A stretch of 36,786 nt of DNA from JBEVOS01 sp964564595. Its GTDB lineage: Bacteria > Pseudomonadota > Alphaproteobacteria > Caulobacterales > Aquidulcibacteraceae. The stretch is from the NCBI GenBank assembly GCA_964564595.1, contig CAZMCA010000014.1, positions 1 through 36,786 of the forward strand, in the 5' to 3' direction. The position numbers and the translations under genes were made by a program. Of this stretch, positions 7,511 to 16,229 are shown in pieces (position 1 is the stretch's first letter; each line of letters starts with the position of its first letter). Under the pieces are notes generated by a model. The model was not told the origin of the DNA and did no database searches. It saw nothing but the letters and a program-made list of their open reading frames with translations.

Positions 7511-8463
7511 GCCTTCACCGCGCGGGGCTTGGCGTCCATCAGCTTGCCGATCTGCGGTTCGACGGCGGCGATGTCCTGCTCGAACTTCAAGAGCACGTTC
7601 AGCGTCTCGCGCACCATCGTGGGTTCGAGCGCATTGGCGTGCAGCAGGATCAGCGCGCGCGCCCAATCGACCGTTTCAGAGATCGACGGGGGCTTGCGGA
7701 GATCCGCTGTGCGCAAGGCCTGCACGAAGCGCACAAGCTGTTCGTTGAGCGAGGCTTCGATGTTTGGCACGCGCGTCGCAACGATGCGCATTTCGAGCTG
7801 CGGATCGGGCAGGGGAATGTGCAGGTGGATGCAGCGGCGCTTTAGCGCGTCGCCAAGGTCCCGGACGTTGTTCGACGTGAGGAAGACGAGCGGCGGCGTC
7901 TTGGCGGTCATCGTCCCGATCTCGGGGATCGTGATTTGGAACGCAGAGAGCACTTCGAGGAGATACGCCTCGAACGCTTCGTCGGACTTATCGATTTCGT
8001 CGATCAGCAGCACGCAGCCATTGTCTTCGCGCATGGCTTTGAGGAGGGGGCGCGGCTCCAGGAACGGCTCGGAGAAGAACATGTCTCCCATGCCGTGGAG
8101 CTTGTTCATCGCCGCATCGAGCGAGCCTTCGCCCGCGAGCGCTTCGCTCATGCGATCTTTCAGGATCTGCGTGTAGAGCAGCTGCTTGCCGTACTTCCAC
8201 TCATAGAGCGCCTTCGATTCATCGAGGCCCTCGTAACATTGCATGCGGATGAGCGGCAGATCGAAGAGCGCGGCTGTCGCGAGCGCGAGTTCGGTTTTGC
8301 CGACGCCCGCGAAGCCCTCGACCAGGATCGGCTTTTGCAGCTTGATCGCCATGAAGAGCGCGGTCGCGATCCGGCGGGACGCGATGTAGCCGACCTCGCC
8401 GAGTCCGGCGACGATGGCGTCGACGGATTCCAGGTGCTTTGGGTTGAGATGCGACAGCGGCAC
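7507..8463 (-). CDS. MoxR-family AAA+ ATPase
   Basis: Cytoplasmic AAA+ chaperone-like ATPase of 318 residues. The Walker A motif GFAGVGKTE lies at about 50-58, Walker B with CVLLIDEID at about 150-158, a sensor-1 asparagine in FLTSNN, and the arginine finger region DALKRRC follows. Start choice: GTG at 8463 is preceded by a GGGGGAAC ribosome site about 4-9 nt upstream, and the alignment-worthy sequence begins there (VPLSHLNPKHLES); the longer open frame to 8565 has no coding look. It is the first gene of a two-gene unit with the VWA protein. MoxR proteins power metal or cofactor insertion or protein complex maturation. Divergent from the second P450 gene with about 150 bp between them. Confidence 0.92.
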   Translation of the reverse strand: MPLSHLNPKHLESVDAIVAGLGEVGYIASRRIATALFMAIKLQKPILVEGFAGVGKTELALATAALFDLPLIRMQCYEGLDESKALYEWKYGKQLLYTQILKDRMSEALAGEGSLDAAMNKLHGMGDMFFSEPFLEPRPLLKAMREDNGCVLLIDEIDKSDEAFEAYLLEVLSAFQITIPEIGTMTAKTPPLVFLTSNNVRDLGDALKRRCIHLHIPLPDPQLEMRIVATRVPNIEASLNEQLVRFVQALRTADLRKPPSISETVDWARALILLHANALEPTMVRETLNVLLKFEQDIAAVEPQIGKLMDAKPRAVKA

Positions 8464-8612
8464 TAGTTCCCCCGGCCCGCACGGGTTCGCCCGTGCTCTT
8501 TTCGAAAATTCGGTATGAGTGAAGCCGAGGCGGGCCGCTTTGGCAAGCGCGGGCCCTGCCGGCATGCATCCGCGCGGGCGTCCGGTGACGACTAGGCGCT
8601 ATATCCGGGCGA

Positions 8613-9986
8613 GTGGAGGCGCGCATGGCGGCTGCGGCGACGTTACGTGAAGCTCCGGCTGGCGCGCGGGCGCGGCCTGGCGAGGCGCGAGAGAAAGCGC
8701 GCGGGCGCCAACCGTTCCGCGGCATGCCGGATGCGGCGTACCGCGAGAAGATCGTCGTCTCCAAGACGCCGTTCGGCGTGTTCGTGGTGGTGAACGAGCC
8801 GGCGGCGGTGAAGCGCGTGCTCGTCGATCATGTCGCCAATTATCCGAAGACGGAGATGGAGCAGCGCTTCTTCCGTGCGCTGTTCGGCGCGGGGCTGCTC
8901 GGGACCGATGGGGAATTGTGGCGCACGCACCGGCGCATCATGGCGCCGGCGTTCCAGCCGCAAGCCGTCGGCAGTTACGGGCCGACGATGGCGCTGACGA
9001 CGCAGGACTATCGCGCGCGCTGGGATGAGCTCGCGCAGTCCGGCCAAGCCGTGGACATGCCGCACGAAATGAGCGGGCTGGCGCTGCGCATCATCTCGCG
9101 CACGATGTTCTCGACCGATCGTGCGGATGTGATCGAACCGATCGCGCAAGCGATGGACGACGGTTTCGGCGACAACAGTTTCAACATTCTCGACGTGCTG
9201 CCGGTCATCGCGGGCATGCGGATGCGCGCGCGTGAGCGGCGCATGGCGGCGTTGTTCAAGCCGATGGACGATGTGGTCGCGCGGCTGATCGCAGAGCGCG
9301 CGGGCGGTGATGAGCACGGCGACCTCTTGAGCCGCTTGATCGCGGCGCGCGATGCGGAGTCCGGCGCGAAGATGACGCCGCAGGAAGTGCGCGATCAGAT
9401 CGTGACGATCTACATCGCGGGCCACGAGACGACGGCCGTGGCGATGAGCTGGATCTGGTACGTGCTGTCGCAGCATCCGGCCGAAGAGGCGAAGCTCCAC
9501 GCGGAGCTGGACGCCGTGCTTGGCGCCCGCGCGCCGGGGCAGGCGGATATCGAGAAGCTCGTGTTCACGCGGCGCGTGGTCGATGAAGCGATGCGGCTTT
9601 ATCCGCCTGCGCCGGGGCTTTCTTCGCGCGCGGTGCGTGAGAGCGATGAGCTGTGCGGCCAGAAAATTCCCAAGGGCGCGATCGTGACGGTCACGCCGTG
9701 GCTGCTGCACCGGCATGAGGCTTTGTGGGATGAGCCCGAGCGCTTCGATCCCGATCGCTGGGCGCCGGAGCGCGGCGGCAATCGCCATCGCTTTTCATAT
9801 TTGCCGTTCGGCGCGGGGCCGCGCATCTGCATCGGCCAGTTGATGGCGCTGAACGAGATCGTGCTGATCCTCGCGACGCTCGCGCAGCGCTACCGCGTGC
9901 AACTCGCGCCCGGCGCGCGCGTTGGGCTGAAAGCGAACGTCACGCTGCGGCCGATCGGGTTGGAGATGGTGGTTGCGCGCAGGTAA
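8613..9986 (+). CDS. Cytochrome P450, complete
   Basis: Full-length haem monooxygenase of 457 residues (or 453 from the ATG at 8625). Motifs: the C-helix region WRTHRRIMAPAF near 110, I-helix AGHETT near 270, ExxR as EAMR near 329, the PERF-type motif PERFDPDRW near 374, and the haem loop FGAGPRICIG with Cys406. The sequence style (LWRTHRRIMAPAFQP, LHAELDAVLG) resembles the CYP4/CYP102-like fatty acid or alkane hydroxylase clade rather than the class of the truncated P450 at the left edge, so the two are not recent duplicates. No reductase domain is fused. It is transcribed alone, towards a double-hairpin repeat and convergent purD. Confidence 0.95.
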   Translation: MEARMAAAATLREAPAGARARPGEAREKARGRQPFRGMPDAAYREKIVVSKTPFGVFVVVNEPAAVKRVLVDHVANYPKTEMEQRFFRALFGAGLLGTDGELWRTHRRIMAPAFQPQAVGSYGPTMALTTQDYRARWDELAQSGQAVDMPHEMSGLALRIISRTMFSTDRADVIEPIAQAMDDGFGDNSFNILDVLPVIAGMRMRARERRMAALFKPMDDVVARLIAERAGGDEHGDLLSRLIAARDAESGAKMTPQEVRDQIVTIYIAGHETTAVAMSWIWYVLSQHPAEEAKLHAELDAVLGARAPGQADIEKLVFTRRVVDEAMRLYPPAPGLSSRAVRESDELCGQKIPKGAIVTVTPWLLHRHEALWDEPERFDPDRWAPERGGNRHRFSYLPFGAGPRICIGQLMALNEIVLILATLAQRYRVQLAPGARVGLKANVTLRPIGLEMVVARR

Positions 9987-9994
9987 CGCCGTCT

Positions 9995-10150
9995 CCCTCT
10001 CCCCTTGTGGGAGAGGGCGGCGAGCAATGCGGCTTGCAACACACGCGACATGGGTGAGGGGTGTAGGCGCGCCGCTAAGCGCTTGTGCATGCACCCCTCA
10101 TCCGTCTCGTTGCTGCGCAACGAGCCACCTTCTCCCACAAGGGGAGAAGG
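9995..10150. repeat. Double-hairpin repeat, copy C
   Basis: Full copy. Left hairpin CCCTCTCCC (9995-10003) / GGGAGAGGG (10009-10017); then a GGGTGAGGGGTG box, a central spacer, and the inverted set: CACCCCTCATCC, an inner hairpin CTCGTTGC/GCAACGAG, and CCTTCTCCC (10128-10136) / GGGAGAAGG (10142-10150). Both terminal stems differ from copy A yet stay fully paired. It lies between the convergent P450 and purD genes. Confidence 0.85.
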
Positions 10151-10161
10151 TGAGTGTCACG

Positions 10162-11442
10162 CTATTCGCGCGCGAGGGCGCGCCAGCCGATGTCGGTGCG
10201 CCAAAAGCCGCCCGGCCAATCGAGACACGCGGCGGCTTCGTAGGCGCGCGTGATCGCGGCGCGCAAATCGGCGCCGGTGGCGGTGATGTTGAGGACGCGG
10301 CCGCCGGCGGCGCGGAGCGCGCCGTCTTCATCCTGGCGCGTGCCGGCGTGGAAGATCATCACGTCATCGAGCGCTTCCGCGTCCGCGACGCCGCGGATCA
10401 CGGAGCCCGCGAGTGGCTCGTCCGGATAGCCGTTGGCGGCGGCGACGATGGTGACGGCGGGGCGCGTGTCGAATTCCAGCGGCGGGAGTTCGCTGAGCTT
10501 GCCCGTCGCGATCGCGAGCAGCGTTTCCGCGAGATCGCTTTTCAGGCGCATCATCAGCACTTGCGTTTCGGGATCGCCGAAGCGGACGTTGAATTCAAAG
10601 ATGCGCGGTCCGTCCGGCGTGATCATCACGCCGCAGAACAATACGCCGCGGAATGGGCGGCCCTCGGCCTTCATGCCGCGCACGGTGGGGAGAACGACCT
10701 TCTCCATCACTTCGTCTTGCACGGACTGGCTGAACACGGGCGCGGGCGAATACGCGCCCATACCGCCGGTGTTGGGGCCCTTGTCGCCGTCAAACGCGCG
10801 CTTGTGATCTTGCGCGTTGCCGAACGCGACGGCGGTTTCGCCATCGCAGAGCGCAAAGAAGCTGGCTTCCTCGCCTTCGAGAAAATCCTCGATCAGGATG
10901 CGCTGGCCGGCGGCGCCGAATTTCTTGAGGAAAAGGATCTGGTCGATCGCTTCGTCGGCCTCGCGGCGGGTTTGCGCGACGATGACGCCTTTGCCGGCGG
11001 CGAGACCATCGGCCTTGATGACGTAAGGCGGCTCGCGGTCCGCGAGGTACGCTTTGGCGCGCACCGCGTCGTCGAAGGTTTCGCTGTCGGCGCATGGGAT
11101 GGCGTGGCGCTTCAGGAAGTCCTTGGTGAAGGCCTTCGAGCTTTCGAGTTCGGCGGCGGCCTTGGTCGGCCCGAACACCGGGATGCCGAGCGTTTCGAGG
11201 CGGTCTGAAAGTCCCGCCGCGAGCGCGTTTTCGGGGCCGACGACGACGAGATCGACTTGTTCGCGCGCGGCGAGCGCGGCGAGTTCAGCTGCGTCATCGG
11301 CCTTGATCGCGACGCAGCGGCCGAGTTTGGCGAGGCCCGGATTGCCCGGCGCCGAAATGAGTTCGGTGACGCGCGGGCTCTGCTTGAGCTTCCAGCCGAG
11401 CGCGTGTTCACGCCCGCCCGAGCCGACCAGGAGAATCTTCAT
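10162..11442 (-). CDS. purD: Phosphoribosylamine-glycine ligase (GAR synthetase)
   Basis: Catalyses the second step of de novo purine synthesis: phosphoribosylamine + glycine + ATP to glycinamide ribonucleotide. The 426-residue length is standard. The N-terminal domain opens with MKILLVGSGGREHALGWKL, the characteristic PurD beginning. The central ATP-grasp domain contains YVIKADGLAAGKGVIVA, EDFLEGEEASFFALCDG and the QDHKRAFDGDKGPNTGGMGAYSP segment, and GRPFRGVLFCGVMI plus FEFNVRFGDPETQ carry the metal-binding Glu/Asn residues. The gene lies 40 bp downstream of the solenoid membrane-protein gene on the same strand, with a small hairpin between them. No other pur genes are adjacent. Confidence 0.98.
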   Translation of the reverse strand: MKILLVGSGGREHALGWKLKQSPRVTELISAPGNPGLAKLGRCVAIKADDAAELAALAAREQVDLVVVGPENALAAGLSDRLETLGIPVFGPTKAAAELESSKAFTKDFLKRHAIPCADSETFDDAVRAKAYLADREPPYVIKADGLAAGKGVIVAQTRREADEAIDQILFLKKFGAAGQRILIEDFLEGEEASFFALCDGETAVAFGNAQDHKRAFDGDKGPNTGGMGAYSPAPVFSQSVQDEVMEKVVLPTVRGMKAEGRPFRGVLFCGVMITPDGPRIFEFNVRFGDPETQVLMMRLKSDLAETLLAIATGKLSELPPLEFDTRPAVTIVAAANGYPDEPLAGSVIRGVADAEALDDVMIFHAGTRQDEDGALRAAGGRVLNITATGADLRAAITRAYEAAACLDWPGGFWRTDIGWRALARE

Positions 11443-11463
11443 GGCCGGAACTTACGCGCGCAG

Positions 11464-11480
11464 CCCTCCGTGCGGGAGGG
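11464..11480. repeat. Short CCCTCC/GGAGGG hairpin, possible remnant of the repeat family
   Basis: Six-bp stem CCCTCC (11464-11469) / GGAGGG (11475-11480) with a 5-nt loop. It lies right after the stop codon of the solenoid protein gene and 22 bp before the purD start (both leftward). It resembles one terminal hairpin of the double-hairpin repeats and may weaken read-through into purD. Confidence 0.45.
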
Positions 11481-11481
11481 G

Positions 11482-13776
11482 TCAGTCTTGTTGTTTCGGC
11501 TTCATCACGCCGGAGAACGTCAAGATTGCGAGCGCGGTGAGCACCGCGCCGAGGATGGCGTAGAGCGCCAGGCCCCAGCGCCAGAGCGCGACTTCTTCGC
11601 CGATGCGCCAGTGAACGCCGGGGACGGGGGCGCCTTCGAACAGGTTGGCGCCCAGCGCGCGGCCCGGCGCACAGGCGCTTTCCTGGCCGATGTCGATAAC
11701 CGGGAGCGCAACGTCGATCGCGTAGAGCACGGGCTCGACCGCGCCGGCGCAGCGTTCGCCCTGCGGCGTGACGAGCGCGCCGCGCATCTCCATCGCGAAC
11801 ACGCCAACCATCCCAAGCAGCAGGAACGCTGAGAGCGAGGCGGCGGCGCGCGTCGGCGAGAGCCCATAGCCGGCGAGGAAGCCGAACAGCGACGAGAAGA
11901 AGCGCGTCGGCGAAAAGAAATGCGCGCTGCGCGTCACCGCGTCGTGTTGCGCGCGCAAAGCGCGGCGCATGTCTTCTTGGCGCCCGGCGGCGGCGTAGAC
12001 TTGTGCGAGAGCGGCGTAGGGCTGGGGCGATTTCTTCGCCAGCCGCTCGCGCAGCCAGCGCGTCCGTGCGCTCCAACGGAAATCCTCGGGGCTGCAGTCG
12101 AGGCGTTGATACGAAAACCCGTCGAGCGCGATCTGGGTGGAGGCAAGGCCCCAGCCTTTGCCGAGATCGTCCGACAAGGCGGCGCACGATGCGCCGGTGA
12201 GATCGATGAGGCCGTTCTGGGCGGTGAGCGCGAGCGCGCAGAGCGAGCGGCCGATTTGTGCGTCTTCAAGTGAAATCGCGGGCGGGCCGTTGTCCGGGCC
12301 TTTGCCGCGCAGCTCGACGCCATTCCACACCACTTCGCCATCGATGCGGCTGCGTTTGAAATGCGCGCCGCCTTCGATGACGGTCTTGGCGCCGAAGCGC
12401 GCTTCATCGGCTTCGGGCGGGCTGAAGGTGAGGTTGCCGCCGATCTTCGCGTTGGGCGCGCCGATCGACCAATGGCCGGGATTGATGAAGCGCCCCCCGC
12501 CAAAGCTCGCGTAGCCATCGATGCGCGCGTCGGCGAGTTTGATTTCGCCTTTGATGTTGGCGCCGCGAAACCGAAGCGCGCCGCCGACGCGCACGTTCAC
12601 GGCTTCAACCGCTGGCGCAAACTCGGTCGTGGCCTTTTCGGGGTTCTTGAGACCAGTGATGGTGGCGCCGGAAAATTCGAGATTGCGCGCAATGGCGGCG
12701 CCGGAAAGGCGGACGCCTCCTTTGGCCGTGACGTCGCCGCTCACCTCGCCGTCGATAACCGCGTTCCGCAGGTCGAGCGCGAAGGTTTTCTTCGCTTCGA
12801 GCGAGGCTTTCGTGAGCAGCACGCCGCCGCGGATTTGCGCGCCCCGGAGGTTGATCGCGCCGTTGGCGTGGAAGCCGTTGCGAAGCTGCGTGCCGCCATC
12901 GATCACGGCGGATTCTGCGTTGAGCGCGTCCATGTTCAGGCGATCTTCCGGCAGCACGATCGCGCCGCCATCGCAGTGGAGCCCGTCCTTGAGGCGCGCG
13001 GCGCGGAGCCAGATCGGGCCTTCTGCGCGGAAGCCGCCATTGAGATGGAGCGCGCCGGAGACTTCGACGTTGCCGGCCGAGAGCGCGTAGCGGTGATTGA
13101 GCGTAAGACGCGCGCCGCGCAGATCGAGCACGCCGCCGATGGCGGAGCCGAACACGGAAACGCCGCCGAGCGCAACGAAGCCTGGGCGCAGGTTCACGTT
13201 GCCGGCGACGCGCGCGTTCCGGAGGTTGAGCGCGAACACGCCGATCCCGTCCGAAGCCGGCAAAGTCCGGTCGCAGGCGAGCTGCGCGCCGCGCGCTTCG
13301 AGCGCGCCGTCGATCACAGCGCCTTCAAGATCGACGCTGCACACGCCGTCTTCCATCAGCGGCCTCAGGTCGCGCATCGAGAGCGGACCGTCGAACCGCG
13401 CGTGCACGCCGGTGAGACGGGAAATCGCAGAGCCATCGAGCGCAAGGCGCGCCAGGCGCGCGTGGCTGAGGTCGATCGCTTCGGGAATGTCGCAATTCAG
13501 CAGTTCGAGGGCTGGCAGGCCCGCGCCGCCAGCGCCGGCGCAGTCGGACAGGTCGAGCACGCCCTCGATGCGCGCGCCGCGTACCCGGACGCCGGGCATG
13601 CGGACGGACCAATCGGGCGTCAGCCCGATGAGCAAACGCCGCAGGAAGCCGGAGCGGATCAGCGGCTTGACGCCGTCCGGCCCGACCATCGGCGTGAAAT
13701 CGGCGATCTCGCCGTCCCGCGTGCGTTCGATGACGTGACTCTCGATCGGCGAGAGATCGTTGGCGTCAAATGCCAT
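11482..13776 (-). CDS. Large beta-solenoid protein with C-terminal membrane domain
   Basis: A 764-residue protein. Residues 60-520 are built from degenerate repeats of roughly 20 residues in which small or hydrophobic residues alternate (patterns like LRGARIEGVLDLS, IDGEVSGDVTAKGGVRLSGA, LRFRGANIKGEIKLADARIDG), predicting a right-handed beta-solenoid related to pentapeptide-repeat proteins. A helical linker follows (SARTRWLRERLAKKS), then two transmembrane segments near 645-666 and 730-752. They flank a loop with LYAIDVALPVIDIGQ, which I recognise from actinobacterial proteins often labelled membrane-associated oxidoreductase; no redox motif is visible, so that name is not adopted. The ATG at 13776 was chosen over an upstream alternative because MAFDANDLSPIE begins the coherent sequence. 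Function unknown; a membrane-tethered cytoplasmic scaffold is one guess. Confidence 0.85.
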   Translation of the reverse strand: MAFDANDLSPIESHVIERTRDGEIADFTPMVGPDGVKPLIRSGFLRRLLIGLTPDWSVRMPGVRVRGARIEGVLDLSDCAGAGGAGLPALELLNCDIPEAIDLSHARLARLALDGSAISRLTGVHARFDGPLSMRDLRPLMEDGVCSVDLEGAVIDGALEARGAQLACDRTLPASDGIGVFALNLRNARVAGNVNLRPGFVALGGVSVFGSAIGGVLDLRGARLTLNHRYALSAGNVEVSGALHLNGGFRAEGPIWLRAARLKDGLHCDGGAIVLPEDRLNMDALNAESAVIDGGTQLRNGFHANGAINLRGAQIRGGVLLTKASLEAKKTFALDLRNAVIDGEVSGDVTAKGGVRLSGAAIARNLEFSGATITGLKNPEKATTEFAPAVEAVNVRVGGALRFRGANIKGEIKLADARIDGYASFGGGRFINPGHWSIGAPNAKIGGNLTFSPPEADEARFGAKTVIEGGAHFKRSRIDGEVVWNGVELRGKGPDNGPPAISLEDAQIGRSLCALALTAQNGLIDLTGASCAALSDDLGKGWGLASTQIALDGFSYQRLDCSPEDFRWSARTRWLRERLAKKSPQPYAALAQVYAAAGRQEDMRRALRAQHDAVTRSAHFFSPTRFFSSLFGFLAGYGLSPTRAAASLSAFLLLGMVGVFAMEMRGALVTPQGERCAGAVEPVLYAIDVALPVIDIGQESACAPGRALGANLFEGAPVPGVHWRIGEEVALWRWGLALYAILGAVLTALAILTFSGVMKPKQQD

Positions 13777-13922
13777 GCGTGCGCGTGCCCCCGCGCCGCC
13801 CCCAGCGGCGCCAATAACCACAGCGCTCTTTGCGGGAGAAGGCCCCTGCGAGTCGCGTTATAGAGATTTCATGATCCGTTCCGGCAGGGCTGCCGGGCGT
13901 TTGAGCAGAAAGCCTTGATTTG

Positions 13923-15380
13923 ATGGCGGAAGCCGCCGCGACGACGAACCTCCCGGAACTTTCGGTCTCGGAATTATCCCAAGCCGTGAAGCGGACGATG
14001 GAGACGACGTTCGACCGCGTGCGGGTGCGCGGCGAGATGGGCCGCGTGATGATCGCGAAAAGCGGCCACCTCTATGTCGACCTCAAGGACGAGAACGCCA
14101 CGATTTCGAGCGTGATGTGGAAGGCCAACGTCGCGCAGCTGAAGTTTCGGCCCGAGGAGGGCCTCGAAGTGGTCGCCGAAGGGCGGCTATCGACGTTTCC
14201 GGGCCGCTCGCAATATCAACTGATCGCGGACCGGATGGAGCCGGCGGGCGCGGGCGCGCTGCTGGCGCAGCTTGAGCGCCTCAAGCAGCGGCTGGCGCAA
14301 GAAGGCCTGTTCGCGGCAGACCGCAAAAAGCCGATCCCGTATCTGCCGAAGGTGATCGGCGTGGTGACTTCGCCGACCGGCGCGGTGATCCGCGACATTC
14401 TCCATCGCCTGGGCGAACGCTTCCCGCGCCGCGTGTTGTTGTGGCCGGTGCTGGTGCAAGGGCCGGATGCGGCGGCGCAGGTCGCACGCGCAATCCGTGG
14501 GCTCAACGAACTGCCGGTTGGCGGGCCGATACCGCGGCCGGACGTGCTGATCGTCGCGCGCGGCGGCGGTTCGATCGAGGATCTCTGGGCGTTCAACGAA
14601 GAGATCGTCGTGCGCGCAACGGCGGCGAGCGTCATTCCGCTGATCTCCGCCGTTGGCCACGAGACGGATACGACGCTGATCGACTTCGCTTCGGATTTGC
14701 GCGCGCCGACGCCAACGGGCGCGGCGGAAAAAGCCGTGCCGGTGCGCGCCGAATTGATCGAGCGCATCGAGACGCTGCAAGGGCGGCTTGCGGGCGGCTT
14801 GGTGCGCGGGCTCGAGCGGCGGCGCACCGAAGTGCGCGCCGCGAGCGCGCGCCTGCCGCGGCCAGAAACATTGTTGCAAGTCGCGACGCAACGCTTCGAT
14901 CGCGCGGGCGAGCGGCTGGCGGCCGCGCTGGTTGCATCGACGCGCGCATCGCAAGCCAAGCTCGACCGGGTCGCCGCGCGGCTGCGGCCGGAATCGTTGA
15001 GCGTGGATATCGGGCGGCGGCGTGAGTTGATGCTGCGCGCCGCGGCGCGGCTCTCGCCCGCGATCGCACGCGCGATGAAGCAGCGGCGCGGCGAACTCGA
15101 CGGCGCGGCGCGCATGCTCGAAAGCCTCTCGCATAAGAGCGTGCTCGCGCGCGGCTTCGTGATGATCCACCGCGAAGATGGCTCGCTCGTGCGCGCCGCT
15201 GGTGATCTGACGGCGGGTGAGATCGTGGAGCTCTCGTTCGCGAACGAAGAGCACCGCCGCGCGATGATCGATCCGCCGGAAGGCGCGCGGGCCCCGGCAA
15301 CAGAAGCCGGGGAGGTTGCGAAGCCGAAAGCGCCTGCCAAGCCCGGCAAGCCGCCAGGCGATCAGGGCAGCTTGTTCTAG
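13923..15380 (+). CDS. xseA: Exodeoxyribonuclease VII large subunit
   Basis: Large subunit of exonuclease VII, which degrades single-stranded DNA from both ends into short oligonucleotides together with XseB (not in the window). The N-terminal OB-fold begins with LPELSVSELSQAVKRTMETTFDRVRVRGEMGR. The catalytic core contains PKVIGVVTSPTGAVIRDIL, then DVLIVARGGGSIEDLWAFNEE, and ISAVGHETDTTLIDFASDLRAPTPT, all hallmark XseA blocks. A long coiled-coil rich in Arg follows, and the tail ends in a Lys/Pro-rich segment (AKPKAPAKPGKPPG). The 485-residue length is normal. The ATG at 13923 is used; a TTG directly before it is less likely. It diverges from the solenoid gene and converges on the luxR-type gene. 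Confidence 0.97.
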   Translation: MAEAAATTNLPELSVSELSQAVKRTMETTFDRVRVRGEMGRVMIAKSGHLYVDLKDENATISSVMWKANVAQLKFRPEEGLEVVAEGRLSTFPGRSQYQLIADRMEPAGAGALLAQLERLKQRLAQEGLFAADRKKPIPYLPKVIGVVTSPTGAVIRDILHRLGERFPRRVLLWPVLVQGPDAAAQVARAIRGLNELPVGGPIPRPDVLIVARGGGSIEDLWAFNEEIVVRATAASVIPLISAVGHETDTTLIDFASDLRAPTPTGAAEKAVPVRAELIERIETLQGRLAGGLVRGLERRRTEVRAASARLPRPETLLQVATQRFDRAGERLAAALVASTRASQAKLDRVAARLRPESLSVDIGRRRELMLRAAARLSPAIARAMKQRRGELDGAARMLESLSHKSVLARGFVMIHREDGSLVRAAGDLTAGEIVELSFANEEHRRAMIDPPEGARAPATEAGEVAKPKAPAKPGKPPGDQGSLF

Positions 15381-15400
15381 CCCACAACCACAAATCCGGC

Positions 15401-15426
15401 GCGCTCCATCCTTCGATGGATTGCGC
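15401..15426. terminator. Hairpin between convergent xseA and luxR-type genes
   Basis: TCCATC (15405-15410) pairs with GATGGA (15415-15420) around a CTTC loop, and the stem can extend through flanking GCGC sequences (15401-15404 and 15423-15426) across a TT bulge. It sits about 20 bp past the xseA stop and about 20 bp before the stop of the opposing gene. No clear T-run on either side; bidirectional termination is an inference. Confidence 0.4.
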
Positions 15427-15444
15427 AAGGCGGCGGCCAGCCGC

Positions 15445-15840
15445 TTAGGTGGCGGCGTTGAGCTTTGCCGCCAACGCGCCGCGCGACGCGCAGGACGCTT
15501 TCCGGAGAATATGATGGACGTGGTCTTTGACGGTTGCGGTGCTGATGTGCAGAGCGCGCCCGATTTCCTTGTTCGAAAGGCCGCGCGCGATGCAGCGCGC
15601 AACTTCCTGCTCGCGCGCGCTCAGCGACGGCCAGAAAGCCGCCGGCGCATGCGCCGTGCGCGCCACCAGCAGCGGCGCGCCGAGTGCGGCCGTGGCCCGC
15701 AAATCTATCGTGAGCGCAACACCGCTTAGCCCGACATCGGAAAGGGCCGGCAACGCGCTCCAAGGGATGAGACGATCGCCCTCGGATCGAAGCGCGGCCA
15801 AGGCGTCTTTGATGCGGCTGATTTCGCCGTCCTCCAGCAC
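15445..15840 (-). CDS. Mini LuxR-type transcriptional regulator
   Basis: A 131-residue DNA-binding protein. The C-terminal LuxR helix-turn-helix occupies about residues 71-128: LSAREQEVARCIARGLSNKEIGRALHISTATVKDHV. The N-terminal 70 residues are too short for a receiver or autoinducer-binding domain and match no domain I recognise. The GTG at 15840 was chosen because GGAG lies 6 nt upstream; longer reading to 16002 would overlap the divergent gene and yields arginine-rich, antisense-like sequence. Its start is only 32 bp from the divergent NTF2-like gene, so both promoters must overlap and autoregulation or control of the neighbour is plausible. No cognate kinase is present. Confidence 0.85.
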   Translation of the reverse strand: MLEDGEISRIKDALAALRSEGDRLIPWSALPALSDVGLSGVALTIDLRATAALGAPLLVARTAHAPAAFWPSLSAREQEVARCIARGLSNKEIGRALHISTATVKDHVHHILRKASCASRGALAAKLNAAT

Positions 15841-15872
15841 GATTTTCTCCAACCCATAGAGCCGAGCACGCG

Positions 15873-16229
15873 ATGACCGATACGTCACCGACAATCGCCG
15901 ACTTCTTCCGTGCCATGCAAACCGGCGCCGCCGCCGAAGCGCAGATGAGCGCGCTCTTCGCAGACGACGCTGTCTATATCGAACCGTTCTCCGGCGCGCC
16001 AACCGAGCATCGCGGGAAGGCGGCGATCATGGAAACGATGCGCGCGGGCTGGGCCCATCCGCTGCCGGACATGACCATCAGCACCGATCGCATCGATGTC
16101 GCGGGCGATGAAGTGGTCGTCGCCTGGACGTGCCGCTCGCCCGGATTGCCGGGCGGCGAAGGGCGTGGCGTGAACCGGTTCACGCTGCGCGGCGGCAAGA
16201 TCACGCGCTTGGAGACGCGCTTCGTTTAG
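15873..16229 (+). CDS. NTF2-like / SnoaL-like fold protein
   Basis: A 118-residue single-domain protein of the cone-shaped NTF2-like superfamily. The N-terminal helix DFFRAMQTGAAAEAQMSALFADDAVYIEPF is followed by the typical GKAAIMETMRAGW helix and antiparallel strands (MTISTDRIDVAGDEVVVAWTCRS, RFTLRGGKITRLETRF). Members include ketosteroid isomerases, polyketide cyclases and many proteins of unknown role; the conserved acid of isomerases is not clearly assignable. It is divergent from the LuxR-type gene by 32 bp and shares the TTAG stop tetranucleotide (16226-16229) with the convergent GFA gene. Confidence 0.88.
   Translation: MTDTSPTIADFFRAMQTGAAAEAQMSALFADDAVYIEPFSGAPTEHRGKAAIMETMRAGWAHPLPDMTISTDRIDVAGDEVVVAWTCRSPGLPGGEGRGVNRFTLRGGKITRLETRFV

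Noticed and set aside
12361..13863. A 500-codon plus-strand open frame opposite the solenoid gene
   Set aside because: Same reasoning: the minus-strand solenoid protein has repeat structure and membrane helices, while this frame has no domain.
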